Positions 26,842 to 35,785 of a stretch of DNA of 46,254 nucleotides are shown piece after piece. The DNA comes from Polaribacter sp. Lineage in GTDB: Bacteria; Bacteroidota; Bacteroidia; Flavobacteriales; Flavobacteriaceae. Positions within the stretch are counted from its first letter, which is position 1. The number at the start of each line of letters is the position of its first letter. A program made the translations under genes and the position numbers. The notes under the pieces are model-generated. The model was not told the origin of the DNA. It did not search any database and was given only the letters and a program-made list of their open reading frames with translations. The stretch is taken from positions 1,679-47,932 of the forward strand of contig JANQTQ010000129.1 in assembly GCA_030731625.1 (NCBI GenBank). The letters are read 5' to 3'.

Positions 26842-29800
26842 TTAGTTTTCTAATTCCTTTAAAAATAAATTTCTCACTTCTTCTACATATGTATCTATGT
26901 TTTTTGGTTTCCATTCAGAGGTATCTACAGGGTCTAAAACCACTACTTCAATATGTGTAGGATTAAACATTTTACTACCTTTTGGCATTGCCATATATGC
27001 GTTTTTAATTACAATGGGTACAATAGGTACGCCAGCTTTTATGGCTAAATGAAAAGCTCCTTTTTTAAATTTACCTAAAGTTTTGCTGCCACTTCTGGTT
27101 CCTTCTGGCGCAATAGCAACAGAGGTTCCTTTTTTTAGAATTTCCGTTGCATTTTTCATCGATTCTAAAGCTTTCTTTTTGTTTGTTCTATCAATAAATA
27201 TTGCGCCCATAGCTTTAAATATGGGGCCAAAAGGAGTCATTTCTAACTCTTTTTTTGCAATTCCGGTTACATCTTTTCTTAATAATTTAAGAATGATAAA
27301 AAAGTCTGCCGAAGATTGATGATTAAAACAAAAAACAGCGGGTCTATGGTCTTCTAAATTATGTTTGTTTTTTACAACAATGTCCAATCCTGCTAATTTT
27401 GTACCTAAATCTCCAATGCCAGAAATGGTTGCATTGATGCCTTCTTTATGAGACATTGATAAGGTACCTTTAAGGATTCCTTTTAAGGCAGATGGATATA
27501 AACTTGCAGCAGCCAAACCAGTTCTTAACCCATTAACGAGTGGTTTTCTTTTATTTTCTTTAAAGCGAAGTATTTTCCAATCGTTTTCAAAAGCCAATTG
27601 CGCTAATTTATGATCTGGATTGGTGGCAATAGGTTTTCCTACAATTTCTAAAAGTGGATAATCGTCAATACTATCCGTATAGAAAAAACTTTTAGACAAA
27701 TCTATGTTGTTCGTTTTTGCAAAAGATCTACCAGCTCTTGCTTTTCCTTCTTGCCAACACATTTCTGTAATTACACCAGTAAATTTTCCTTTTCTAACTT
27801 CCATTTCTGTACAGAAAATATCTTTAATGCCTAATTCATTGGCAATAGGTGTTATTTGATAACGTGTTGCCGCAGAAATGATCACAACTTGATGCCCTTT
27901 TTCCATGTGTGATGCTATTAAATTTATTGCTTCCGGATAAATAGTGTTTGCTAAGTGGTCTTGATACACTTCTTCTCCTAAATCTATAAACTGCTTTTCT
28001 TTGATGCCTTTTACACCCAAAGCAGAAATTTTTGTAAGCATTTCAAAATCTCTATTTCCTGCCGCATATACTAAAACGGTTGCAAATTGAGAAAGTAATT
28101 CTTTGGCAGTAGATTTACCACTTAACAAGCGCGTTTTTAAAAATTGTTTGGCAGAAAAATCGTTTATTAAGGTTCTGTCTAGATCAAAAAAAGCTGCAAT
28201 ATGTGGGCCTTCTTCATCTTCTAAAACATCTTCAGAAACACTATCTAAATCTGCTCCAGGAACCGTTTCTGTTTCCTCATTTTTTTTGCTACTTAATTTC
28301 TTCGTATTTAAAAGTTCTAGTTTTTGTAAAAATCGCAAACGCTCTGTAAGATTGTCTAAAAAATCCATCCAAATATCTAATTCTTTGAATTCAATTTTTT
28401 TATCATTCGGAGTTAATTTACTGTTTTTTGCCAAGCGTAAGGCGCTTATTAAAAACGGTTTAGAAACACTGTCTAATCTACTAATTCTATTTTGCCAGTG
28501 CAATTCTTTACCTTTAAAAAGACATAATTCTATAAATTCTTCATCAGAAAATTCATCCTCTAAATCCCAAGAATGTAACGTGTGGCAAACCACTTTATTG
28601 GCTTCTAAATAAATCAATATTAATCCTTTAGAAACAAACATTTCTTGTTTTGCAAGTAAGTTATTAATGTCTCCTTTTGGATCGTTAATGATTGCTCTCC
28701 AGTTTTTATCAAACAACAACAATTCGGCTTCAATTTCACTACTAAATTTAGGTTTGTTGGTATAGAAAAACTCGAATTTAAAAAGATTTCTTAAGCGCAT
28801 TATTTCATTCCAAAAAGAAACAATTCTATCCGAAGATTCTTCATCCTTTATTTTAACCAAAGCCATTTCTATAAAAGCTCTATGATACAAATGGGCAGAG
28901 GCCATGTTTGCATAATACGTTGCCGATAAAAATTCTGAAGCCGCTAAGCTATATTGTGTTTTATAACCAGCTTTATTTTTTTGAACAATACCAGAACTTT
29001 GTAATAGATTTAAAGCTTTTTGTGTGGATGCGCCTATACTTTTTCCGCGTTCAATTAAAACATCTTTTTTCCGTTGTTCTATATAATTCATTAATTTTAA
29101 CACACTAAACTCTATTTCATTCTTGGTTAATGAGAAGTTGTTTAACAACACATTACAAACTAATGAAACGGTAGTTACAGGTGTAATCATGTTTGCTTTA
29201 TGAATCAATTCAAAAGCAAAACGAGGTAAAGTATTGGTGTCTGAATAACTGTCTTCTTCAATATCTGGAATGATGGCATTCTGATGTGCAGCAGCATCTA
29301 CGGGTTCGCCAAATCTTATCGCTGCTTTTCCGTATTGATTTCCTAATTTTTTAAAATAGTTGATAAAGGAGCCAATGTTTTCAGATTTTTTTGCAACACC
29401 TTTACCTTCTTCAGTCATTTCTTTAACATCCGGAATTAAATCATATACAATAGAAACAGGAACGTATTTTATGTTTCTGGTGCTTTCTTTTTCACCTTCC
29501 ATGATGTATTTTAAAATACCCATTTGTGGATATACAATCTTGCCTGTTCTAGAGCGGGTACCTTCTATATTCCAAGTTAAATGATCGCCATTTTCGATCA
29601 TGCAAGAAATATAATGTCTTAAAGCAGCTTTGTAAATTTGGTCTTCTTTAAAACTTCTTCGGATAAAAATTAAACCCGAGTTTTTGCCTAATTGTTTAAA
29701 ACCAGGAACGGCTAAATTGATGCCTCCAAAAGTATACGGAATTGGCATTCCGTAACGCGCCAAAGTAGTAACCAATACAACCGTATCTAAATACGTTTTG

Positions 29801-30087
29801 TGAGTTAAAATAAACGCAACAGAATTTTGTCGCATTAATTTCATCAAGTTTTTTATTTCTTTAGGATCAATATCTATTTTGTTATCATACGCTTTAGACA
29901 TCATAAATTGAAATCCTTTTACAGACAACATGTTTGCAATAGGATGTTGTTGCGAATACAATTCGCGAATACAATCTGCACCTTTTTTTTGTACTTCAGA
30001 AAGCTCGACTTTTTGCTCAGTTGCAATTTCTTGCAACTTTTCTTGAAATTTAGTGTGATTGATACTATTTTGCAAATTGTGTTCCAT
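26842..30087 (-). CDS. Trifunctional PlsB-like / HAD phosphatase / PlsC-like fusion protein
   Basis: A 1081-residue protein (ATG 30087; an in-frame TTG at 30093 is less likely). Residues ~1-590 resemble PlsB/GNPAT glycerol-3-phosphate acyltransferases: HKTYLD (~97, the Hx4D motif), FIRRSF (~143), IEGTRSRTGK (~175) and VPVSIVYD. Residues ~628-850 are a HAD-IB phosphatase: DLDRTLINDF (~636), IISAATRYQITPIA and YTDSIDDYPLLE. Residues ~880-1081 are a PlsC-type LPA acyltransferase: NHQSSAD (~922), FIDRTN and APEGTRSGS (~993). Together it could make phosphatidate and dephosphorylate it or its precursor. Mycobacterial PlsB2 and HAD-PlsC are separate adjacent proteins; here they are fused. Confidence 0.88.
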   Translation of the reverse strand: MEHNLQNSINHTKFQEKLQEIATEQKVELSEVQKKGADCIRELYSQQHPIANMLSVKGFQFMMSKAYDNKIDIDPKEIKNLMKLMRQNSVAFILTHKTYLDTVVLVTTLARYGMPIPYTFGGINLAVPGFKQLGKNSGLIFIRRSFKEDQIYKAALRHYISCMIENGDHLTWNIEGTRSRTGKIVYPQMGILKYIMEGEKESTRNIKYVPVSIVYDLIPDVKEMTEEGKGVAKKSENIGSFINYFKKLGNQYGKAAIRFGEPVDAAAHQNAIIPDIEEDSYSDTNTLPRFAFELIHKANMITPVTTVSLVCNVLLNNFSLTKNEIEFSVLKLMNYIEQRKKDVLIERGKSIGASTQKALNLLQSSGIVQKNKAGYKTQYSLAASEFLSATYYANMASAHLYHRAFIEMALVKIKDEESSDRIVSFWNEIMRLRNLFKFEFFYTNKPKFSSEIEAELLLFDKNWRAIINDPKGDINNLLAKQEMFVSKGLILIYLEANKVVCHTLHSWDLEDEFSDEEFIELCLFKGKELHWQNRISRLDSVSKPFLISALRLAKNSKLTPNDKKIEFKELDIWMDFLDNLTERLRFLQKLELLNTKKLSSKKNEETETVPGADLDSVSEDVLEDEEGPHIAAFFDLDRTLINDFSAKQFLKTRLLSGKSTAKELLSQFATVLVYAAGNRDFEMLTKISALGVKGIKEKQFIDLGEEVYQDHLANTIYPEAINLIASHMEKGHQVVIISAATRYQITPIANELGIKDIFCTEMEVRKGKFTGVITEMCWQEGKARAGRSFAKTNNIDLSKSFFYTDSIDDYPLLEIVGKPIATNPDHKLAQLAFENDWKILRFKENKRKPLVNGLRTGLAAASLYPSALKGILKGTLSMSHKEGINATISGIGDLGTKLAGLDIVVKNKHNLEDHRPAVFCFNHQSSADFFIILKLLRKDVTGIAKKELEMTPFGPIFKAMGAIFIDRTNKKKALESMKNATEILKKGTSVAIAPEGTRSGSKTLGKFKKGAFHLAIKAGVPIVPIVIKNAYMAMPKGSKMFNPTHIEVVVLDPVDTSEWKPKNIDTYVEEVRNLFLKELEN

Positions 30088-30089
30088 AA

Positions 30090-31250
30090 TCAACTAAAAA
30101 AAAGGTTTGTAAATTTTGAGATTCCTTTTTGTTCCCAAAATTTAGGGAAAAATAGAGATTCAACTTTTGTGAGAATTCCTTTAGGTTTTTTACCTGTAAT
30201 GTTTGTATTTAAAGAGTTCGCTACGGTTAATAAAACAGAAGCATTTGCACCCATACCACAATGACTTCCAAAAACTTCGATATTTTTTATGTCTTTTCTT
30301 AAAGTTTCTGCTTCCATACAATGCTTCCAAGGTAAAAGTCCGTCTGTTTTTGTGTAAATGCAGGTTACTGGTACATCCGGAATTTCTTCTAATTCTTTAA
30401 TAAATTTGTCATTTCTTTCACGTAATTTTCTTCCTCTTAAAAACTCCATCGATCTTACTAAAGGTGTTTTCATGTTTTTAACGCCCCAAACAGGAGAGCC
30501 AATTGTAATTAATTGTTCTACTTTATCAGGGTGTCTGTTGGCAATTATTTTAGCAAAAATTCCGCCGCCGCTCCAGCCAACAAGACTTACTTTTTCTTGA
30601 TGTTTTTCATAAATTTCATCGAGTTTTTCAATCAATTTTGGTAAAGATTTAGAGTTGATCATATTTACACCTAAATCCCATTTATAGGTTTTAAAACCAA
30701 CAGATCTTAAATAATGTCTTACAAAAGCCGTAGAATTATCGTTGCCAAGATAAGGTGGCATTAACAATACAGGTTTGTTTTTGCTTGCTTTGTGTTTTGG
30801 TATTAGCGGATAAATTCCGAACATGGATACCCATTCTATAACAGATCTTGTTTCTAATAATACATTAAATAGTGGCGGAGATTCTATTTGTTTATTAATT
30901 TCATCAACCTTGCTTTTAAACGTTTTTAAAACTTGAGCTGCAATTTCATTGGTACCTTTTTTGGTAGCTTCAATTTTGCTAATTCTTTCTAAAACAATAT
31001 TTAAAGTTACATAATCTCTATCAGGTCCAAAATCTTCGCAAACAGAAATGCATTCGTTTAATAAAACGGTTACGTCTTTTTTAATTAATTTACTATCATC
31101 AATAAGACCAATAATCATTTTTTCGAACGGATGTAGTTCAAATTTTTGAATCACTATTTCTTTTGATTGCTTTAATGTCATCCCTTTAGACATTGTAACT
31201 TTTAAGGCAAGATTTGTAAAGGATGTATAAAGTGTTTTATTGTTTTCCAT
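30090..31250 (-). CDS. Alpha/beta hydrolase of the WS/DGAT neighbourhood (PhaC-like fold, Ser nucleophile)
   Basis: A 386-residue cytosolic protein. The ~130-residue N-terminal helical region precedes an alpha/beta hydrolase fold: KPVLLMPPYLGND, nucleophile elbow VGWSGGG (Ser ~227), IGSPVWG, Asp in CIYTKTDGLLPW and His in GSHCGMG. The overall plan resembles PHA synthase/depolymerase relatives, but the elbow has Ser where PhaC has Cys, so it is a hydrolase or acyltransferase rather than a PHA synthase. Its stop lies 2 bp before the fusion acyltransferase ATG, so the genes are coupled. Substrate unknown; lipid ester is likely from context. Confidence 0.8.
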   Translation of the reverse strand: MENNKTLYTSFTNLALKVTMSKGMTLKQSKEIVIQKFELHPFEKMIIGLIDDSKLIKKDVTVLLNECISVCEDFGPDRDYVTLNIVLERISKIEATKKGTNEIAAQVLKTFKSKVDEINKQIESPPLFNVLLETRSVIEWVSMFGIYPLIPKHKASKNKPVLLMPPYLGNDNSTAFVRHYLRSVGFKTYKWDLGVNMINSKSLPKLIEKLDEIYEKHQEKVSLVGWSGGGIFAKIIANRHPDKVEQLITIGSPVWGVKNMKTPLVRSMEFLRGRKLRERNDKFIKELEEIPDVPVTCIYTKTDGLLPWKHCMEAETLRKDIKNIEVFGSHCGMGANASVLLTVANSLNTNITGKKPKGILTKVESLFFPKFWEQKGISKFTNLFFS

Positions 31251-31259
31251 TTGTTTAAT

Positions 31260-32195
31260 TTAGGCTTTAATGCTAGCATTTAACCAATTAATTACGTCTT
31301 GTTCAACCTCTTTTCTGTTGATTTCATGTAGCATTTCATGTCTGCCACCTTTATATATTTTAAGTGTTAGATTTTTAATGCCATTTTTTTCATAATTCTT
31401 TGCAACTTTTAGTACGCCTTTTCCCATTTCTCCTACAGGATCTTTATCACCCGAAAAAATTAAAATAGGCAACTCTTTTGGTGTGTTTTTAAAAGCTTTA
31501 GTTTCGTTAACTTTCTTAGTGCCTTTTAAAATATCTCTAAAAACACTTAAAGAAAAATCTTCTATCCTTAAAGGATCAGCTTCAAACAAATCAACCTGAT
31601 GTTCATCGCTACTAATCCAATCTACATTTGTTCTGTTGGGTTTAAATTTTTTATTAAATTGTGTAAAAAACAAGTTTTTAAGCAATTCATTACTTCTGTA
31701 TTTCCCATTTATTTGACCCAATATTTTTGCGCTAAAAAGACCAACGGAACCTAGTCCTTTCATAAAATTTGCCGTTCCGGATAAAATTAAAGCTTGTATA
31801 TCATCGCCATAAATGGTAACATATTCTCTACTTAACAAAGAGCCCATGCTATGACCAAACAAAATTATTTTTTTCTTCGGATGCTCTTTTTTGATAATTT
31901 CTGTAAGTTGACGCATATCATTTACAGCATCTAAAAAATAATCATCACCATCATAATATCCTAAATAATCATGATTTTTTACTGATTGACCATGAATTCT
32001 ATGATCATTTGCATACACTACAAAACCTTCATTTTGTAATTTTGTAGCTATTGATTGATATCTACCAGCATGTTCACCAACGCCATGCGCAATTTGTACA
32101 ATTCCTTTTACAGGCTTGTTTTTAGTTGATGGCCATTTGTAATAAAAAATGGTTTCATTATCAAAGGTTTGATATGTGCTGGTGGTAAAACTCAT
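31260..32195 (-). CDS. Monoacylglycerol-lipase-like alpha/beta hydrolase
   Basis: A 311-residue protein of the Hydrolase_4/lysophospholipase family. It shows the oxyanion motif AHGVGEHAGRY (~36-46), NDHRIHGQS, nucleophile elbow FGHSMGS (Ser ~116), Asp in SGDKDPVG and His in GGRHEMLHE. These enzymes release fatty acid from monoacylglycerol or lysophospholipid. The start overlaps the WS/DGAT stop by one base (TAATG), and the next gene follows after 9 bp. A part in mobilising or remodelling stored lipid is inferred. Confidence 0.85.
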   Translation of the reverse strand: MSFTTSTYQTFDNETIFYYKWPSTKNKPVKGIVQIAHGVGEHAGRYQSIATKLQNEGFVVYANDHRIHGQSVKNHDYLGYYDGDDYFLDAVNDMRQLTEIIKKEHPKKKIILFGHSMGSLLSREYVTIYGDDIQALILSGTANFMKGLGSVGLFSAKILGQINGKYRSNELLKNLFFTQFNKKFKPNRTNVDWISSDEHQVDLFEADPLRIEDFSLSVFRDILKGTKKVNETKAFKNTPKELPILIFSGDKDPVGEMGKGVLKVAKNYEKNGIKNLTLKIYKGGRHEMLHEINRKEVEQDVINWLNASIKA

Positions 32196-34030
32196 TAATT
32201 TTGCTCTAAAAATATAGTCAGAATTTGAGAAAATTTATCAATATTCTTTTTTGTCCCCGTAAACTTTAACCTTTCTTGAATTAGAGCTTCTGCTACAAAT
32301 AAATTCTTCTTATAAAGATTCATTAAATTGCTGTCATCAATCTCTATTTTCACTAAAGATTTTATTGTTTTTTTCTTTTTTACGGATACAGATTCTGATG
32401 AGATTTCTAATTGATAGTCTATTATTTCATCACCTAAATTAAGTTGAAAATCATAGCAGCCAATTAGTTGTTTTCTAAATATTTCATTCTCATTTAAAAA
32501 CTTTTTAAAAGAGCTAAAGAACACAGCGCTTTTAGTTTTTTGAGATTTTGTTGCTGTTTTTTGTTTGTCTTTTGCTAAAATAAGTACTTCTAATTCATTG
32601 GCAGATTCTCTAATATATCTAGAAAATTTATCAGCATCTGGCATCGTTTTAGCATCCGAAGTTGTGGTTATAGAAACCAATCCATTATAGCTAAACGCAG
32701 CGATTATCAAACCAAAACCATCTAAAACTGGTGTCAATCCAAAAATACCAACTACTTTATGTCCTTTTAAAAATAACGGGTTTTGCGGACCAGGAACATT
32801 GGTAATGGTCACATTAAATGGTGGTTTATGAAATTCCTTAATATTGTATCTTGTGTATAAACCTGCCGCTAAATTTGCCAATCCAAAAGGAACTGCATCT
32901 GCCATTTTTGATAAGGCTTTTGCGCCAACTGCTTTGTGTCTAGATTTTCCTAAATTAGTTTGTTCCTGAATATACTCTAATCGTTCTAAAGGATTTTTTA
33001 TATGCGTTGCTATTTTTACAAACATATTAGAAATCTGGTTATTCATTTTTTGTGCTTCGCCTTTTACACGGATAGAAATAGGCACATTGGCAACTAAAGG
33101 TTGCGTGGGTAATTTTTCTCGTTCTTCTAAATATCTTCTAATTGCACCAGCGCAAATTGCTAGTATTAAATCGTTAATACTAACATCCATAATTTTACGA
33201 AGATTGTTTATTCTGTCAAAAGACAAAATAGCGGTTCCCCAGGTTCTTTTTGGGGAAACCGATTCGTTAAAAATGGTTCTTGGTGTGGAGTAGTTGCTTT
33301 TAAGCGAAATTCTTTTAGGTCTAAGTTGATGATTCATTTTTACTTTTAGAAAAGTATAGGCCGTTTCGCCAATCAATTTAGGAACTTTTAAAGGGTTTTT
33401 AAAAAAATCATAGGTGCTTTTTATCAATAAACGTACTTCATCTGGCAAAGGTTCTGGTTCGTAAGGTTTTGGAGCTGCTGGTTTTTTGTCTTTGTTTTCC
33501 TCGTTATTATCAAATAAAATACTCATCAAGCTTACTCCAGAACTTCCGTCAATCATCACATGATGAATTTTAGAAACTATGGCAATAGATCCTTTTGGAA
33601 CTTGAGAAACTTCATCTAAACCTTCAATAAAATCAATAGTCCACAAAGGTCTTCTTAAATCTAACGGACTGCTAAAGATGGTAGAAGTCATTTCTCTTAG
33701 CGTTTTCCAATTGGCAGGATCTGGTAATTTTAGTCTGTTGATGTGTAAATCAATGTCAAAATTAGGATCGTCTACCCAATAAGGATAATCTAAATTTAAA
33801 GGCACGTGTAAAAGCTTCTTTCTAAATTTAGGAATTAAATGTAGCTTAGAAGCAACTATTTTTTTAAAATCATTAAATTCAATAGAACCTTCAACAATTG
33901 TTAAAGTTGCTATATGCATAGGGCTAGTTGGAGATTCTGCATATAAAAATGTTGCATCTTGTCCAGAAACTTGTTGTAATGAACTCTCTAAAACTTCTTG
34001 CAAAAGATCTTTAATTACCTTTTTAGCCAT
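32195..34030 (-). CDS. Wax ester synthase/diacylglycerol acyltransferase (WS/DGAT) with C-terminal SCP2-like extension
   Basis: A 611-residue protein. Residues ~1-485 match bacterial WS/DGAT: the catalytic HHVMIDG motif (156-162), RRPLWTIDFIEG (~126-137), VSINDLILAICAGAIRRYL (~283-301) and NVPGPQNPLFLKG (~411-423). It would transfer acyl-CoA to diacylglycerol or fatty alcohol. Typical members are ~450-480 residues; here a linker is followed by ~105 residues (IFRKQLIGCYDFQLNLGDEI ... VKIEIDDSNLMNLYKKNLFVAEALIQERLKFTG) that look like an SCP2 sterol/lipid-carrier domain. First gene of the operon; no clear -7 box was found in the 140 bp before it. Confidence 0.88.
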   Translation of the reverse strand: MAKKVIKDLLQEVLESSLQQVSGQDATFLYAESPTSPMHIATLTIVEGSIEFNDFKKIVASKLHLIPKFRKKLLHVPLNLDYPYWVDDPNFDIDLHINRLKLPDPANWKTLREMTSTIFSSPLDLRRPLWTIDFIEGLDEVSQVPKGSIAIVSKIHHVMIDGSSGVSLMSILFDNNEENKDKKPAAPKPYEPEPLPDEVRLLIKSTYDFFKNPLKVPKLIGETAYTFLKVKMNHQLRPKRISLKSNYSTPRTIFNESVSPKRTWGTAILSFDRINNLRKIMDVSINDLILAICAGAIRRYLEEREKLPTQPLVANVPISIRVKGEAQKMNNQISNMFVKIATHIKNPLERLEYIQEQTNLGKSRHKAVGAKALSKMADAVPFGLANLAAGLYTRYNIKEFHKPPFNVTITNVPGPQNPLFLKGHKVVGIFGLTPVLDGFGLIIAAFSYNGLVSITTTSDAKTMPDADKFSRYIRESANELEVLILAKDKQKTATKSQKTKSAVFFSSFKKFLNENEIFRKQLIGCYDFQLNLGDEIIDYQLEISSESVSVKKKKTIKSLVKIEIDDSNLMNLYKKNLFVAEALIQERLKFTGTKKNIDKFSQILTIFLEQN

Positions 34031-34170
34031 TATTTCTAAATTTAGATGCTCTTTTTGTTGCTAATGAAAGAGGGTATTATTTTTATAAGAAAATTTTGCA
34101 ACTCTGCAAGATAAATAATTTTAATTACATTTTCTAATAAGAATTGGTAGAGTTTTGACGGGAATAGTAG

Positions 34171-34206
34171 AAAAAAAAAGTCTCAAAATTGAATTTTGAG
34201 ACTTTT
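34171..34206 (-). terminator. Terminator downstream of tRNA-Thr
   Basis: AAAAGTCTCAAAAT and ATTTTGAGACTTTT form a perfect 14-bp stem with a 3-nt loop. On the minus strand a run of nine T follows, 8 bp after the tRNA 3' end. Confidence 0.85.
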
Positions 34207-34214
34207 AAAAATTG

Positions 34215-34288
34215 AGCCGATAGAGGGACTCGAACCCACGACCTGCTGATTACAAATCAGCTGCTCTAGCCAGCTGAGCTACATCGGC
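34215..34288 (-). tRNA. tRNA-Thr (anticodon TGT)
   Basis: A 74-nt tRNA on the minus strand beginning GCCGATGTAGCTCAG. The acceptor stem (GCCGATG with TATCGGC), D arm, anticodon stem GCTGA/TCAGC with loop TTTGTAA, and T arm with GTTCGAGTC are all formed. Position 34-36 reads TGT, decoding ACA threonine codons. CCA is not encoded. Confidence 0.96.
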
Positions 34289-34352
34289 TTTTATTTCGGT
34301 GCGCAAATTAAATACTATTATTGAAAACTACCAAAATAAAAATGAATTTTTT

Positions 34353-34376
34353 TCAAAAAAAATAGTAAAAACTATT
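34353..34376 (-). terminator. Terminator at the end of the photolyase operon
   Basis: On the minus strand AATAGT-TTTT-ACTATT followed by eight T; the stem overlaps the stop codon of the CPD photolyase gene. Confidence 0.6.
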
Positions 34377-35673
34377 CTAAGGCTTCTTTATACACTTTTA
34401 AACAACGTTCTCTTGCCATTTTATGCTCTACTATTTGAGCAACATAGGTGAGTTCTTGAAACTCTGGCACCCATTTTTTGATGTATTCTAACTTTTTATC
34501 AAATTTTAAAATCTGAGTGGTTGGGTTAAAAATTCTAAAATATGGTGATGCATCAACGCCTGTTCCTGCAACCCATTGCCAATTACCAATATTACTAGCT
34601 TGCTCATAATCGTGCAGTTTTTCTGCAAAATACGCTTCTCCCCATCGCCAGTCTATTAGTAAATGTTTGCATAAAAAGCTACCAACTAGCATTCTAACGC
34701 GGTTATGCATAAATCCTGTTTCGTTTAATTCTCTCATGCCTGCATCCACCAAAGGATAACCTGTTTTTCCTTGGCACCAAGCGGCAAATTCTTGCTCATT
34801 ATTGCGCCATAAAATACGATCGTATTGTGGTTTAAAACTAGCTGTTGTGGTGTGCGGAAAATGCCATAAAATTTGCATAAAAAATTCGCGCCAAATTAAT
34901 TCCTTTAAAAAAGTGATATTGTTGCTTTCTGAAGCTTTTTCAACCATTTTTCTGATGCTCACTGTTCCGAAACGTAAATGAGTTCCTAGTTTTGATGTAC
35001 TATTTTGTGCAGGGAAATTTCTGGTTTCTTCATAAGTATCGATAATTGTAGGTGAAACTTTATAAGATTCAACGGCTATTGGCGATTTTGTAAAACCAAT
35101 ATCTGATAAGGATAAAAATTGTAGCCGTTCATTTTTGATGAAATTCTCTAACTTTTCTTCGGATGGAAAAAAGGAATTTCCTTTTAATTGAAACGCTTCT
35201 AACCATTTTTTTGAATACGGAGTATACACTTTATAAGGCGTTCCGTCTTGTTTTACAATTTCGTTACGCTCAAAAATTACTTGATCTTTAAAAGTTTTTA
35301 GGTTGCTTTTTATGGATCTTAAAAAGTTGGTAATTTCTAAATCTCTTTTGATGGCATACGGCTCGTAATCATGATTTGTAAAAACAGTATCTATGGTATA
35401 TTTTTCTGATAAATCTTTAAAAATAGCCATTGGTTTCCCGTGAAAAACAGACAATGAGCTATTTATTTTTAAAAGTTGATCGTTAATATTTTCTAATTCC
35501 CGATGAATAAATGAAACACGAGCATCCTCTTTTGGAAGTTTTTTTAGGATATCTTCATCAAAAATGAAAATAGGAAGTACTTTTTTATCCGAAGAAAGCG
35601 CGTGAAATAATCCACAATTATCATCTAAACGCAAATCTCGTCTAAACCAAAAAATATTGATTGCTGTTTTCAT
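34372..35673 (-). CDS. phrB: Deoxyribodipyrimidine photolyase, CPD class I type
   Basis: A 433-residue flavoprotein that uses blue light to split cyclobutane pyrimidine dimers. The N-terminal antenna domain begins INIFWFRRDLRLDDN. The C-terminal FAD domain has KLGTHLRFGTVSIRKM, LIWREFFMQILWHFP, GKTGYPLVDAGMREL, FMHNRVRMLVGSFL, DYEQASNIGNWQWVAGTGVDASPYFRIFNP. The FAD-contacting Asp in GVDASP and the active-site Asn in IFNP are both kept, so repair activity is likely. It is the last gene of the light-cluster operon, 112 bp after the SRPBCC gene. Confidence 0.93.
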   Translation of the reverse strand: MKTAINIFWFRRDLRLDDNCGLFHALSSDKKVLPIFIFDEDILKKLPKEDARVSFIHRELENINDQLLKINSSLSVFHGKPMAIFKDLSEKYTIDTVFTNHDYEPYAIKRDLEITNFLRSIKSNLKTFKDQVIFERNEIVKQDGTPYKVYTPYSKKWLEAFQLKGNSFFPSEEKLENFIKNERLQFLSLSDIGFTKSPIAVESYKVSPTIIDTYEETRNFPAQNSTSKLGTHLRFGTVSIRKMVEKASESNNITFLKELIWREFFMQILWHFPHTTTASFKPQYDRILWRNNEQEFAAWCQGKTGYPLVDAGMRELNETGFMHNRVRMLVGSFLCKHLLIDWRWGEAYFAEKLHDYEQASNIGNWQWVAGTGVDASPYFRIFNPTTQILKFDKKLEYIKKWVPEFQELTYVAQIVEHKMARERCLKVYKEALE

Positions 35674-35710
35674 GTTTTTTATTTTTTAGGTTGATTTGTA
35701 AAAATAAGAA

Positions 35711-35770
35711 TGCCACAAATTCAAAAATTTTAAATCTTCAAAAAGATTTTGAACTCTTGAATTTATGGCA
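35711..35770. repeat. Long imperfect hairpin between SRPBCC and phrB genes
   Basis: TGCCAcAAATTCAA (35711 on) pairs with TTGAATTTaTGGCA (to 35770); inside lies AAATCTT-CAAA-AAGATTT. The whole 60-bp stretch folds back on itself. It may slow or process the operon transcript, or be an intergenic repeat copy. Confidence 0.5.
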
Positions 35771-35785
35771 AATTGAATGTTTTTT

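Noticed and set aside
28103-28612. 169-residue open frame antisense to the PlsB/HAD/PlsC fusion gene
   Set aside because: Low-complexity Ser/Phe/Lys composition typical of antisense of an AT-rich Lys/Glu-rich gene.
30021-30038. TTGCAATTTCTTGCAACT direct repeat
   Set aside because: It lies inside the coding sequence of the acyltransferase fusion with a 10-bp step; it reflects codon content.
30090-31250. PHA synthase (PhaC), which would make this a polyhydroxyalkanoate locus
   Set aside because: The nucleophile elbow is GWSGG with Ser, not the G-x-C-x-G of PHA synthase, and no phaA/phaB genes are present.
34096-34110. TTGCAACTCTGCAAG upstream of WS/DGAT as a third SARP operator
   Set aside because: The two TTGCA units are not in an 11-bp step, the GAG flank points the other way relative to the gene, and no TAnnTTTG box lies 8 bp away.
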